From positions 288,997-352,996 of the forward strand of contig CABFPE010000630.1 in assembly GCA_900660155.1 (NCBI GenBank): DNA of 64,000 nt, read 5' to 3'. The stretch's first letter is position 1, and each line of letters opens with the position of its first letter. This document shows, piece after piece, positions 45,955 through 60,400 of this stretch. The stretch is from Hofstenia miamia (taxonomy: Eukaryota > Xenacoelomorpha > Acoela > Hofsteniidae). The notes below the pieces were generated by a model. That model had not been told where the DNA came from and ran no database searches. It saw only the letters and a program-made list of their open reading frames with translations. The translations under genes and the position numbers were made by a program.

Positions 45955-46129
45955 TTATAATTTTTGTATTCTGAACCATTTTGTTACGAAAACAATTAAT
46001 AATATGACTAAAACAACCATTATAACTGCACTAGTTACTATTGTTGCAATAAAAGCAACTTTGAAATGTTCTCCAGTTTTGCAGGCAGAATGATCGGGAT
46101 CATTTGTACAGAGCAATGAAAGAATCACT
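45955..46129 (-). CDS. ADP-ribosyl cyclase exon 7 (C terminus with membrane anchor)
   Basis: Starts after CTCTTTTTTAG. It encodes VILSLLCTNDPDHSACKTGE, matching Aplysia VLFLLCSDNPNAREC, then FKVAFIATIVTSAVIMVV and LVILLIVFV, a hydrophobic helix of about 25 residues. KWFRIQKL and a TAA stop follow. The hydrophobic segment followed by basic residues looks like a type I stop-transfer anchor rather than a GPI signal. Aplysia cyclase has no such segment. Confidence 0.93.
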
Positions 46130-48582
46130 CTAAAAAAGAGCAAGAATTAAATCTGTTGTAAATCAAATTCGCAAGTTTTCAAAAACAATTTGAGGGATAA
46201 ATTTCTATTATACATCACACAAATAGCTGTACTAATATTTAATGTTGAACTTTTTAAAAAATTTTCATTCGAATCACTGGATGTAACAGGTAAACTTCAT
46301 ATATTCAACGCTCTAGTTATAAGAGAGAAACTTTGACTTGAAATAAGCAGATATAGGTACATTTTACCAAAATATTTTTGAAGGAAAGCGCATATGTCAT
46401 AACCCAGGTCCTGCGTTTTAACATTCATACATATAAATTTTATACTAAAAAAGTTTTTGCTTTTTTACATAGAACTTTAAAATTAATTCTCTAATAATTC
46501 TTGTTAAAAATGCACTAGAACAATAACACTTATTAGTACTAAATTTTTCTCATTTTATATTCAATTCGATTGGGAAGATTATGATGTGAAGGGAACTAGT
46601 TTCCACATCGCAATGAATAATTGTGATACAATTGCTGTGCCTGTTGAATTCAAGAATTAATAACTTTAAACATGTAATTTAATCACAAAAAAATTATTTT
46701 TCTTACGGTGGGTTTTCTTCACAGGTTATTTTTGTGTCATTGCCGAGATATTTTCGTGCATCTGCAAAAAGCTCTTTGATGTTGTCCGAAGAGCACGTAA
46801 AGCTAAATATTCAAAAGATAGCACACTAAGAAAATGATGATCTACATTGTAGGAGAATATCATATGGATTTATAAAAATGCACCAATTTATCATAATCGA
46901 CATAATACTAAATCAATAGAATGAAACTAAACGTAAAATATCAATATGAATTAAAAATGAGAAAAAATTTAAATTCGCAAAAATGCCGGAAGTCACTGAT
47001 TTCGCCAACATTTACAAAAATCAATAAATTCGCAAAAATTCGCCAATAAAGTCATTTTAATGCTAAATTTTATTGCTAGGTCTAGGTTGTTCATATTTCT
47101 TAAGCATTTTATATAGACATATTAACACTGTAGTTTATTGAAATTTGATACATTTAGAATAATTTGTTTTGAATTCAAGTATATGTATATGTTGCAGATA
47201 AATTGAAGAAATATTTTTACATTAACTTCTTATTGGAATCAGTTTTGAAAATTTAATAAATCATACTTTCTTTCTAATCCCAGTTCTTGCAACAACATGA
47301 TGTTAAGCGAAGTAATAAGAGAGCTTTTCATGTTAGGAAGCTCATAATTGTAGAACATGCTAAAACAAATACAATTAATAAATACTGAAACTTCCAGGTT
47401 TATATTTTCACAAGGTCTATGTATTATATACATCTATGTACTAGAGATGTGGGCGGTGCTGTGCGGTGCAGTGTGGTAACAAATATGAAGTCCGTCATTG
47501 CGGTATACCGCTGTGAGAAAGGAAAGTACATTATGAGTTAGAAGAAAAATTAATAGTAAAAATACCAAATTAACTATTTTAAGAAGAATATAACTATTCA
47601 TTTTTTTACCTGCAATTTTAACATTGACAAACTTGTTAAATCAAAAAAGTTTAAAATACATTTAGTAGGGAATAAAATAAAAACTTTCACGCAATTAGCT
47701 TTGATTTTCTTGTTTCTGCGGATGTAGGCAGGGCGGTAAGTTCTACAAAAATGTCTACCGCCCCACCTCCTAAGTACCTGGGAAATGAGATGCCTTCAGA
47801 AAATTAGAAACTAAGAAAATTATGATTGTAAGGAGTTTGCAGGCTTTTGCATTTTCAGAGTAAATGATGTATAGATTAAAAAAGTATGTTCATAGTTTTA
47901 AATGTCAAATCAAACTAAAAAAAATCCTAACATCTATTTCAGAAATAAAAATCCCGTATGTGTTTTTATCAACCTAAAAAAGATTATTTTCGTCAAAGGG
48001 AATCAACGTATTTTGGGTTTAATACGAATACACTAAAAGAAAAAAACTTTAATTTCACTTTGGTTTCCCATGAGGAGATTAAATCATGGTAATTGTGTTT
48101 AAATTTGAATATTTTTGACAAAACGCTATTCACAATATTGCACATATATATTTCAAAGAAACAATCAAGAAATTCGCGTATGTTTTTCTTTAATAGATGA
48201 GACCATAGTAAATATTTGTAATTTGAATTTTGTTTGCTTTTGTTTCTAACCAATATTCACTGAGAAATACTTGTTCAACGTCGCAAATGTAGAAATTCGA
48301 CTTTGCAAAAAAGATGAGTTCTTTATAAAACAAATCTCTATTTTAAATTTTTATGTCAAATTCCGACTGACATGGGGCAGGGACCCCCCACGATCCCGGT
48401 CATTTTCAGTTCAGTAACACAACTAGATTATACATAACAATATATACGTGGGATAAATGATTATGATAAACTAACCTATTCCTATCATATGGCTCTCTCG
48501 AACTTGTTCCTAATAGAAGAACATTTGCTTGACCTATAGCTTTCCCAGCGAACTAAAAAATTTTTAGATCATGTTTTATGCA

Positions 48583-48617
<35 letters not shown>

Positions 48618-48641
48618 CATTCATATATTAATATACATACG

Positions 48642-48678
<37 letters not shown>

Positions 48679-51600
48679 NNNNNNNNNNNNNNNNNNNNNN
48701 NNNNNNNNNNNNNNNNNNNNNNNNNNNNNNNNNNNNNNNNNNNNNNNNNNNNNNNNNNTATATATATATATATATATTAGATTTTGTGCTAATCAACAAT
48801 TAATAAATGTTAAAAGAATATTACAATTTAAAGTCCACATATTAAGGTTATAAGGATTCAACTAATTAATTGTAAAAAGTCCTATTTTTGATTAGGATTT
48901 CTAAATTTCAACTCAGGGCATAACCCTTGTCGAAATTTCTTGAAAAACATTAAAGAAAATTCAATTTTCAGCTCAAATCTTATTGAAATTATCAGCTAGT
49001 TGCATAAAATTTTTGTTTTAGAAAAATGGATAATCTACTAACAAAAAGTAGAGAAATGATAAAAAAACGACGTTAGCATTGTGATAATTAAGCAATTTTT
49101 GCTGTACCCCGCAGTAGACTTGTACTGACCCCGAGTTCTTACTGTTAAGCTTGAACTTGAGAACATGAGTTTTGACCCAACCCAACAATGCAAATTACTT
49201 CATGTCCTAACAGAGTTGCTGTTCGCCCATATATGTAGCTTTAAACACAGCCCGGAAATTTACAGTACACAGAAGGAAAAGTGAGGCGAGATATTTTATA
49301 TTGAGCGACGAAAACCAATTCAATTACCGCGCGCTGCTATCACATGTAATAATTTACATTACTTTGCTAGTGCATGCATAATGATTCGGAAGTGTTGCGT
49401 ACTCGTCTGCAAGTCTGGATTTAATTATAAAACAAATGTAACACAGTTCAGTTTCCCAAAAGATGTTGAATTAAAAGAAAAATGGCTAAGGGCTATTTGT
49501 AGAAAGAATTCTACAGAATATTCTAGTTTGTGAGAAACATTTACTTCAAATGCTTTTTATTATACTCAAACAGGAAGAAATTGAAGAATGATTCCGTTCC
49601 TAGTGAATTTTACTTCCCAAGTTTCTTAAAAGTAGTTTTTTCAAATTCATATCCTTACAGTTTAAACTGATATAGTACAATAGCATCTTTAAAATTATTA
49701 AAATGATCTTATTTTGGTATTATGATTGTTTGTTTTATCGTCATAATGACATCAAAATAAGTACTGGAAGTGTGAATTTGAAATTTTCTGAGTAATGTAC
49801 GAAATCTGTAAATGTTTCTATCTTTACATATAGTTTATCACCTAAAATGAACTCAAACGAATTTTTAGCAGTTAATTAATCACATATTGACTTGAAATCA
49901 TTAGTATTGAAAATAGGCTAAAAAATATTTAATTAAAGCATATCTGTTTACATATTTGGCTGGTTACGCCAATACTTGAATTTTAAAAAGGATTATGATG
50001 CTGCATTGAGTGTACGTAAACCTAAATACAGCAAATATAGATACTGTAGCTTGTTTATATATATATATATATATATATGTATATAGCATATATACACTAA
50101 ATTAGGTATATAATCTTAGATTGCAAGACAAACAGAAGTAGAGGAATTAGCAAAATTTAATAATAAAGATCTTTTTACTTCAACAAAGGAGTTAAAACTT
50201 AGTGCCTTTCCTGCTTCTTGGTCGTCTTCAGATATGCCTAATGGATGCCGACGCTGACTTTATGCTTCAGCATTATATATTGGGTAATAGTGTTCCTCTT
50301 CCTAAGTGACTCTGTTCTATCAAAGGATGCAAAATTAATAGACGTTCTCAGATCAATGGCTTGTGCCAGTATTTGAGTAATTATGAAGATAAGCACACCT
50401 TGCTTGATGATCTGATAAAAGAATATCATGGTAAGCTCAAATATTCTTCTATGATTATCAGATTTTCCCTAATGTTGCAGTTTATTTCAAATGCCACTTT
50501 CCAATTTTTTCGAGACACTTGCAACTGCCATTTGAACGCTTTCTTTGTTCGTATAAATCTGCCAGCATTCATATTGGAAAGTTCCTAATGTCTGAGTTTT
50601 CTGAAGGAGATTCTGACGTTGTCACTGCATATGATGAAATATTCTTGGAAAAACGACTGCCGGTACGATGGAAGATCCTCAGTTGGAATAGATGTCGAAG
50701 GAAATTCAAATGAGATTATCATTTGCTTTGTGCTCATTACACATAAAAGTGGGGATACCTTTGTTGTTAGATTTTTGCCTCATGTTTTCACCAACACTGA
50801 AACTATTTTAGAAGAATTTCTAATTCATTTGCTTAAATTTTCGTCATTTCTATTATTTTATTCATTTACCAAGATATTCTTGTTGTAAACTGTGTAAAAT
50901 TTGTTTTATATTTCTAAATTTTTAGTAACAAATGATATATTCTTGTATGTTACTTTAAGAATCCCTTAACATTCCCTAAAGTTTCCTTAAGAATCTTCGA
51001 AATACTTTAATGTTTCTGTAAGAAACTTTAAAATTCTTGCCAAGTTTGATCAAAGATTCTTAAATTATCCTTAATGATTTTAAAGAAATTTCGACTAGGG
51101 CTTAATCAATGTAAAGTAATCAAAAACTAAAAACACTAAACGTTTGTCTTTTATATTCGTTATTTAAGCTAAAGCATTCGTAATTATCTCATTTTGCTCT
51201 ATTTGTAGTAATATTTGTAAATTTTGTATTAAGGCTGCTCCTTCTGTATTACGGATCACATTTAAATATTTTCTTAATTACTACCTATGCTTTACATAGC
51301 TAGGAAAAAACAAATAGCCAATTAGAATTTGTCTCCTTTTGCTTCATACAAAGAATGGGGGAGGGGGGGGCGAAATATGTAACAGTGAAAAATTTAACCA
51401 CACAATGTAAAAATCTCGTGATATAATCATGTACTAAATAATATAGTACATATTGGATAGAAACAAAATCACATGATATTATTGATGTACATGCACAAAA
51501 TCATTATGAAACTATAATTTTCACTGAATTCTACCCACTCTTATCCTGATTACGAATTCGAGTGCATTCCAGTACTAATAAGGCACTACTACGAATTCTC

Positions 51601-54600
51601 ATTAACTATTCAGGTTTATGGAGCATATAATTTTTTTCAAGATTCCCTTGATTTTTGTGAAGAGATGCTTTTTTAGCTGTTTTTCACTGAAAATGTCAAG
51701 AAACTACTTAAATTGTCAACTAATGATTATTTGGAATTCCTCAGATTCCTTCGAGTTCTTTTCAAACACTCCTATTACGTTTAAAATGTCAATAAGACCA
51801 ACAAATCTTGGTAAAACTGAAATATTAGCAATGACGTCTAACAATTATTTTTGGAATAATGGTTAAAAGCATCACTAGCAGGTCATACAAGTGCATTTTA
51901 GAATCTAATTGAAATTGAATATGTTGTAAAATATATTTTGAAATATAAAAATTCAAAAGCATGTCGATATCTAGCTCGGTTACATTTTGCCCTATAATGA
52001 ATGTAAGCAGGACTATTTGAAAAAATCTTAATAAATGAAACTTATTGATATGATACAGCACAAAGCAATTATTAGCTGCATTTTAAAAATGTAATACAAA
52101 TAAAAACCTTAAAAATCTTCGAAGGAATTAAGGTTCTTTCATCATATTTACACCTACAAAACTACTTGCGAAAGCGTGTAAGTAGATAGATATTGTCGTC
52201 AGCTGCAACATAAAGTAGCAATTTAATTTTCTTAACAAGCGCAAGTCAAGAAAATTTTTGGTCTGTCTCATTTTGCCCGATTACCTTATATATCTGTCAG
52301 CTCAGTGCTAAGAGTTCAACTGTGAAATTTCAAATTTCTTAGCGGTTTTAGCAAAAATATCATCTGAAAATTTGCAAAGTTGTTCTTCAAATCACAATGT
52401 GTAAAAAATTTACAGGCTAACATATACTTTAGGTGCAATGAGAATATCCCAAATTTTAAAACTTTTTTCCTAAAATCATCAACATTTATTAAGGACTTAA
52501 GAATTTGAAAAAGTGTATTATTAACAATTCAAAAATCATAATTTTTAAGGAACATAAAAATAACCGAACGTCTTGGAAAAAGAGAATCGAAAATGGTACT
52601 TATAAAATCACGTCATTTAATAATGTTTTGAGATATTGGTATTATAATAGTAGTGATACATTTGGTTTCGTTATTTACATAATGCAAACAAAAATGTTGA
52701 AATCTTCACTATTTAAATTAGTTTTATTAACAGTTAGCATTTTGCATGGACTCCTAGAATATTCTAGGAGTCCATGGCATTTTGCCAAGTTTTGTTAGAG
52801 CCCTGGTATATTTTTCATTCAAGTCGAGTCGAGTTGAGTGGAAACCGGTCTCGAGTCAAGTAAAGCCGGATTTCGAATCTCGAGTCTTGTATACGCACAT
52901 AGGCAGGCCTATTTAAATTATAAATGTAAAGTCACTATTAAATAATCAATTGTTACACTAGTATAAAAAATTAATCCTGGCATTTAGATTTGTAATTGGT
53001 TAAAAATTAGTAATTTAAAATTATAAGAAAGAATAGTATATTAAACAATCAATGCTGATGTTATTAAATTCAAGAAAGCAATGCAAATAACATGAATAAA
53101 TATATGAAGTTTGATCATCAACTTGAAATCTTATGAGGTTGTAACATAGCTTTTATAAATGACTAGAAAGTCACACTTTTTATGTTAAGAAATAAAAAAT
53201 AATCTACACCTCTTAACGTTCAATTTATAAACTAACGCATTGAAATTAATAATTACTGCATTCAAATTGAAGCATAACACATCCAAAATAAAACAACTTA
53301 ATCAATTTAGAATATAAGCTATTGACATTCCAAAATATATAAGTATAAATATTCATAAGTTGATGTGATATATCTTTAAGAAATGAAATATTTTTAGGTG
53401 GTGCGGTTAGCTATTAGCAGGGGTGTACATTTCAACTAACTTTGAAGCTTTATATTAATCACATACATTAGTAAAATATGAAATATATTCATTAAATATA
53501 AAACTATGGATTTAATTTGAGATTGAACTTGCAATATTAGCCGCTGAGAATTTGTTCTAACCTTGGAAATCGGAATTACAGTACCCACCCAGTCGACAGA
53601 CTGAACAGTGGGTAAATCGTGATCTGGGTTCGGACATTAGCTCCTAGAAGTGGACAACTGAGACTGGTTTAAATATGAATTGTGCTAGCAACCAGTTGCA
53701 AAGGAGCGCCGACCTGTGTTGAGTGTGATCAGCAAAGTGTAGATAAAACCGAGCTTCGTGTGAGACGGTTGCGTCTCTCCCAGAGTTGTACAAGACTGAA
53801 AATTTCAAGGCTGGGGCCGGTAGTTGGCAGCCAACAATTAATACTGGCCAATCGGTTTTTGGCAGGTAAATTTTATTTGCATTATATATTTACTGTATGC
53901 TTTATTTATATATATATATATATATTGTGGCAATGGTATGAAATCAGCAAGCAGTGTTTATTCCCTATCGTCTGAGGGTTTCGTGTCAATGCGTGGATTT
54001 ACCGAGGCTACATATACATATACATATATATATAAATTGTTTTAATCTAAAAATGTACACATGTTATTACAAATTAGAAAACGCAAATTTCAACCTATTA
54101 TAGCAAATCTTATAGCAAAATACAATTATGATATTTTTTATGCATCAATTTTTTTCCATAATCAGTTTTCATTTTAATGTTTCAATTGGTTGTTAGTTTA
54201 TGGTTGTATGATAATTAAAATATATACTATTAAAATTAGGATTATCATTATTTTGGTTTGCATATCTCTGGTATTTAACCCTAGCAATGAGAAATAAATA
54301 AGTAAATGAACAAATAAGCATATAGATATTTTTAGCTAAACCCAAACATAATTTCGTCTCTAGTAGCATGTGCTATTGAGTTGGGTTCCAAACCGAAAAT
54401 CTTTTCAATTTTTTGGAACTTATGTTCCAATTTTAGAGAAATACAAACGTTTAAGCTTCTTTATTTTTATGAATACTCTCAACTTTTCACGTTAAAATCT
54501 TATAGAAAAATTATAAACAACTTCTGTTAATATTATTAAGTATCTTCATGAAAGAACTTGAAACAAAAAAAACAGAATAACACCAATTAATAAGAGATTC

Positions 54601-57356
54601 CGGAAATATAAATTTTATCGTTTTTCTGATTGATTGGATTTCCTACCTTACAAAGTAAAATATTCACTGCTTATCAGATAAAACAAGGAATATAATTTAG
54701 AATTTTGGCTGGTAATTTTGCGGCATTTATGATAATTTTCAAACATCTGCAGACCGGTAAATTGCCGGTTTTGCCGGCCGCTTCCATTTCTGGTCTCACC
54801 CTCGCGGTCGCCACCCAAAGCTACAAATTTTCGTTAGCCAAGGTGAAAATTTGATGAGCACATACTGCAAGTCAAAAAACCACCGTGACACAACAAAGCA
54901 GCTTCATTCAAGGTTCCTACACATGTAAATAATCCTTTTGCACCAGTTTTGCTACCCTGATCATTATAAAGAAAAAAATTCTTCTCATATTGAAATATAA
55001 AATTTTAATAGGAATGATTTTCTATTTTATCATCCCAGATTACATGAGATAAAACAGATCGAGTACATCGAGTAAGACATCAAAAGAGAAAGGAAAGCTT
55101 TCAAATTCTAACGAAAACGAAATATGGGAAAAGAGGAGAAGCAACTACCATCAATGAAATAACAGATTTAAGTCAACTATTAAATAGAAAAAAGAACTTA
55201 ATATCTTCAAATTTTTCTGATGACATCCATAACTTTAATATGCTATCACCATTATGCTGACAAAAATATGCTATCAATCGATCCACGTCGAATATGTATT
55301 TAGTGGATGTGGAAAAACTTAGTGACGCTTCGCATGCAATTAAATACTTTTTGTCAATTTAATCGTTCATAAAAATTTATAAAAAATTACTTTATCATTT
55401 CTCATAATAAGAGACTTTTATGATAGGGAAGAATGTATTCTTCAAAAAGAATATTGAAAAATAAACTTTAAAGTTGGATTGAAAACTGGAGCAATTCGTC
55501 ATCATATATATATCAAAATTAGATTATCCTAATAAGTTTTAAAAAGCCTAATAATATAGTCTCCGGTATACCATAAATGACTTTATTAACAACAATTTGA
55601 GCGATGTTATATTTTCGTTAATAAATATAAATATATTGAATATGTTTCTTATATGTTGTTTTTTAGCACCATTGTTGTCGCTTTATCTGTTTTTGTTGAA
55701 GTACATGTATACGTATATTTTGCTGCAATACAAAAGAAATATTTCTCTTCTCCACTTCATTTATAGGATGATACATGTATGTAGTGTCATTGCTCAAATT
55801 TTCAGCATTTATTCGATCAGGGAGTGATCATAACAACGGGGATATTTCAGTTCCCGGAGGTGGTTGTTGGGGACAGTGGAGCAACTTATTATGGCACATC
55901 CTTGGTTATTTGGAACGTCTGGCATGACTTATTTGATCTAATATCAGAAGCGACGAGCCTTTTTGCACACCAGCATGGCAAAAGTCTTATGCATATATTT
56001 CAAAACTGGATCATTTATTTTTTTCATTTCAACTCCTTGCCTTTATACACGATTTAAATACAACTTTATTACATTTATACATTACATATAGAAAGGAAAA
56101 TTTACCCCTTTAGAAGCAGCAGCCCAAAATGCAGGGTAGATGTTGTGAACAGTTTCAGTACCCCAACTTGGGCAATCGTCGCTGTAGGTATCACTATTCA
56201 AGCTACTACACCACTCAAGGCTGTTAGACAAATAACCCAATAACATTGTTTCGATTGTACGATAATTGGGATTGCACTTCGTAAGCTGACCAGTCCATTG
56301 GCCAGTGTGGGAATAAAACAATTGCTAAACATAGAAGTTTTCACAACACAGCTGAAAAAAATTAAAAGTATTGACTTTCAAGAAAAATTTTGCACTCATT
56401 CATAGACGCACATGTACATCTACGTACTTCTAATATTTTAGCTGTAATTAACAGATCAATTTGGTAATATGTAGTTGAATTATAAATTTATCACATTGGA
56501 TTGTGCCAATTATATACTGGATTATAAAAATGGCGATGTACGTTTAATGTTACTTTGGCAGTGCTAAAACTCTACAAATCCCACTTGCACAGCAAATTTA
56601 AAAAAAATTGAAATAGAACAGAATTAATCAAATTCAATCTTTTATGAATATTGTCTTCATTCGTGTTTTGAATACATGTAGTTTTGGATTATACTGTACA
56701 GTGTTGTTTTAGAACTTCTCATATATTAAATATCCTTGCTTCAAACTGCTCAAAGTAAATTCAAAGACTACATTGGTGTATCCATCGGTGAAATGGTGGA
56801 ATCTCTTCTCTAACAACAATTATAAACTAATATAGTAAAATTTATCTAAGTGGTCTACTTTTTTATTTTATAATTATTTCTTCAAGAAGGGTTTGCCAAA
56901 TTGTCAACCCTTCTACGAAATATTACATTGCAGAAGTCCGCGGACGACCACTGCAATGGTTGCATACTGAAATATCCCATCCATCAGGGCATCCAGCCTA
57001 TACGCCTGCCAACCTTTTTTGGCTGCTAGTTTTAGAAACCATCTTAGCATGTCTTGAAATTCTTTGGACATTTTTATGAAAAAATTTTCAGGTTTTTTGA
57101 ATATTTAGAACAGCTTTGTGTACTAATGCAACTTTCATTGTGTATTCATTCAACACCTCTATATGGAATTAAGAAGTTAGGGCCGGTAATCCGTTCAGCA
57201 TTTGCTGGGAAATTCTAATGGCATTACAAAAACTATTAGAACAATATTTTTGAAAATACTAATTTTGATTTTTTCTTTATGTCAATTCTTTGCATTACTT
57301 CAATAAGTTGCTCATTTCTCAGAAAATTTCAATTAATAATGATTTTATTGGCTTAG

Positions 57357-57403
<47 letters not shown>

Positions 57404-60400
57404 AATGGTTTAATTTGGATGAAATATCCCATATTAAACAAACTATATAATGTTAAATAAAATAACATTTACATCCCCTGATATCTCCCCAAATTTTAAC
57501 AAGAAATAAGTAAGCAGAAGCTATCCCCTGAGATTGCCATTACTAGGCTATTACAATGCATTATAAGTTCTCATTTATGGCTTTGTGATGTACTCAGACT
57601 ATGAATAANTGTCCATAAATTCTGCCAAACTTTAAAATTCGAATTGTGGATAAAATATGAGTTAAGCAAATTTTTTTCTATTTCCACGGTGTATATCATG
57701 AAGATAATATTTTATAAATATGAATAGATTAAGTTTACACTAATTCTTAAAAATAGAAAATTTGAATAGAAAGCAAATAAAAAAGCATTTTTGACACAAA
57801 AGTGTTGTAAAAAATAACAAAATAACTCTAAAAACTAAAAACGTCTAGCTCCTCTTTTCCTTTTATACTTCTCTATAAGCATCTGGAAAGATTAAAATTT
57901 AACAGACAGTAGCTGAGCTTACAATGAGAAAATGTAAATTAAACAGTATCGCTAAGTTAAAATTTTGTAGTATCCAGCATAAATGTTTAAATTCTTGCAT
58001 CTTTGTATAATTGCTTTAACTTTTATTACTAAAATCGCGAAAAAATAATTACTTGTATAGACTTGATATTTTCGCTAATTTTTCCTTCTGCTGTTTTGTA
58101 CCAAAACCGTAAGAAATTTATTTTTTAACCTTCAAATTCATAGGAAATGATACATTGAATTTAATTTTATATAGCTATGAAATGCAATTTAATTATAATA
58201 GTGATTTTAAATATTTAGACTTCAAATTAACATATATTACGAATTGTAAATGTATTGTAAAAGTATTATTAAGAGGTTTTCAATACATTAGAAAATTTTA
58301 AAAAATAAAAAATATATAAATAAAAAAATTACTATAACGATTACTTTTAGTTATAAATATATTACATTTAAACAATTTTTATGTTATTATTACGACAAAT
58401 ATTAATAGTATCCATTTATATAAAACATTGTTTATCCAAAAATCATAAATTGAAGTGAAAAAATGTATTCATGAATGTCAAGCAAATAAGAATCAGATTC
58501 AGGCAAAACAAGCATATCCATCACAATTAATTGTGATTTTTATAATAGATGAAAAAACTGGTAAACTGGAAAACACTTGAAATTTCAATATACGAATTTT
58601 CTCCAACAATGCCTAGCGAAATACACATAGCATTAATTACAGTTGCTATTATTATAATAAATGCTGTGGTTGAAAATACATTGCATCGTTGATAATTGCG
58701 TTATATTTGAGATTACAATGTTAAATTGATAATTGTAAGCAGAGTTTTTGAGTCAAGTTCTAGTTACTCAGTCTGATCTCGAGTTTTTACGTTTTGAATT
58801 CAGTAATTGGATATTTTTTTAAAAAAAAATCCAAGTTCGATAGAGTTTCTACTAATTCTTAGTTTCTTAGAATAAAGTAAAATTTATTTTACAATAATAC
58901 TGCCGAGTTTTGTTAAAATTATTTGTGTTTGATAAGGAAACTGAAATTTAAGATGTTTCAGTTTTTATGGTATTTTGAGTTAATTTCCTATCAAGTTTTG
59001 TGATATTATTCGAGTTTTTGGCACTCTGAGTACTCGAAGGTTGTGAAATATTTTAAAACAATAAAATACTAGCAATAATTGCCTTGCAAACGCTGACCAA
59101 TTTTCGCTACCAAATCGCCATTAAAACAACACAAATATTGATGAACTATTACGATGTCAAAACAAGGTCGTAACGAATGTCTTGTTCTAACTGGGTTTCT
59201 GATACTTTCTACATCCTCTTTGCCTACAATTTTGGAACATTTTCGTTTTTTTTGCACTCCACCTATCATTCATCTCGATTATATATGATAAAAAATGAAT
59301 TCCCTGTTTGACTATTCTTCTGATACTACTGTTATGATCGGGGATGTGTGCGCTTATATTTTTCATATCATATCATTTCTTCTATTAGAGTTGCAACACG
59401 TTTTGTCTAAATTACACTTTGACTGTTGGCTTCGTATTCTGTGTAGAAACAAATCAAAATCGTGATTTTGAACATGTGATTGAATCCTAACGCCTCTAAT
59501 TTACCTTCAAAATATCAGCTTTTTGTATATTATGGATATAATTTTTCAAACATTAGGAAATTCCAATGGATAGAGTGGAGAAGATTTTTGTGATTCATAA
59601 ATTTGTTGAATAAATTCAAATTATGTCTACTTCGTATTTTTGTAGTACGATATCATTAAAGACAGTTGAATAATCAGACTTATTTAAATCAAATGTAATT
59701 CATTCAGTTAGCAGTATCTCAATCAATTCAACTTAAATTTTTAGGTAACAGTTTCTAAGCATACATGTTGAAAGAAATCATGCTGGAAACAGGAGATTAA
59801 AAATACTAAAATTTTACCTACCTTTTCATGAGGACAAATTTCAACTTTTTTCTAGGAGCCCTGAGCAATGACACTATAAATTTAGTTCAAAATGTTTAAC
59901 CTTACAGCACTTTTTAAAGTATTAAGGGCGCCATTGCTTCCAGCTAAATCTCGCCTTACTCATGTCGATATTCTACTGTTGGATTTTTTGCAGTTTTTGA
60001 CGTTTTAAGTTGATGTTGGAAGAAAAAGAAAATATGCAGTAACAAATGTTAGTTGATTTTTGAGAAAGGGTCTTTTTCATCCAACAGTGTTTGCATTTTC
60101 TTCACATATTGTTACAGGTCACAGTTAAGACTTTTCAAGTACACATTAATTTAGCTTTCATAACGAGTTAAAACAGAATACTTAGGAACTACCAAAATAA
60201 AGAGACCCTTGTTGATGTTATTCTTAAAAAATAATTATTTTCATAGGAGATCGAAACAAATCTGCAACCAAATTCTCGCCAAATATATATCTGCAATCTG
60301 ATAAATGTTGTGCGTAGTGCATGTCACATGAAGTATTTCATTGTATGCTTCATTAAAATTTTATCTACCTTCAACATATAGGAGTTGATATCTTCTCCGG

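Noticed and set aside
53560-53880. GC-richer stretch considered as a SINE
   Set aside because: No convincing A and B boxes of a tRNA-derived promoter and no tail or flanking duplication.
55090-55380. Protein-like + strand frame with TTINEITDLSQLLNRK
   Set aside because: About 60 codons without a recognisable motif; compatible with chance in AT-rich DNA.
55824-56057. 77-codon + strand frame (IFQFPEVVVGDSGATYYG) as a possible exon
   Set aside because: No recognisable family, no fit to the cyclase on either strand, and no consistent splice sites.
57609-57609. Single N as another false duplication point
   Set aside because: Sequence on the two sides does not repeat; it may be a plain ambiguous base.
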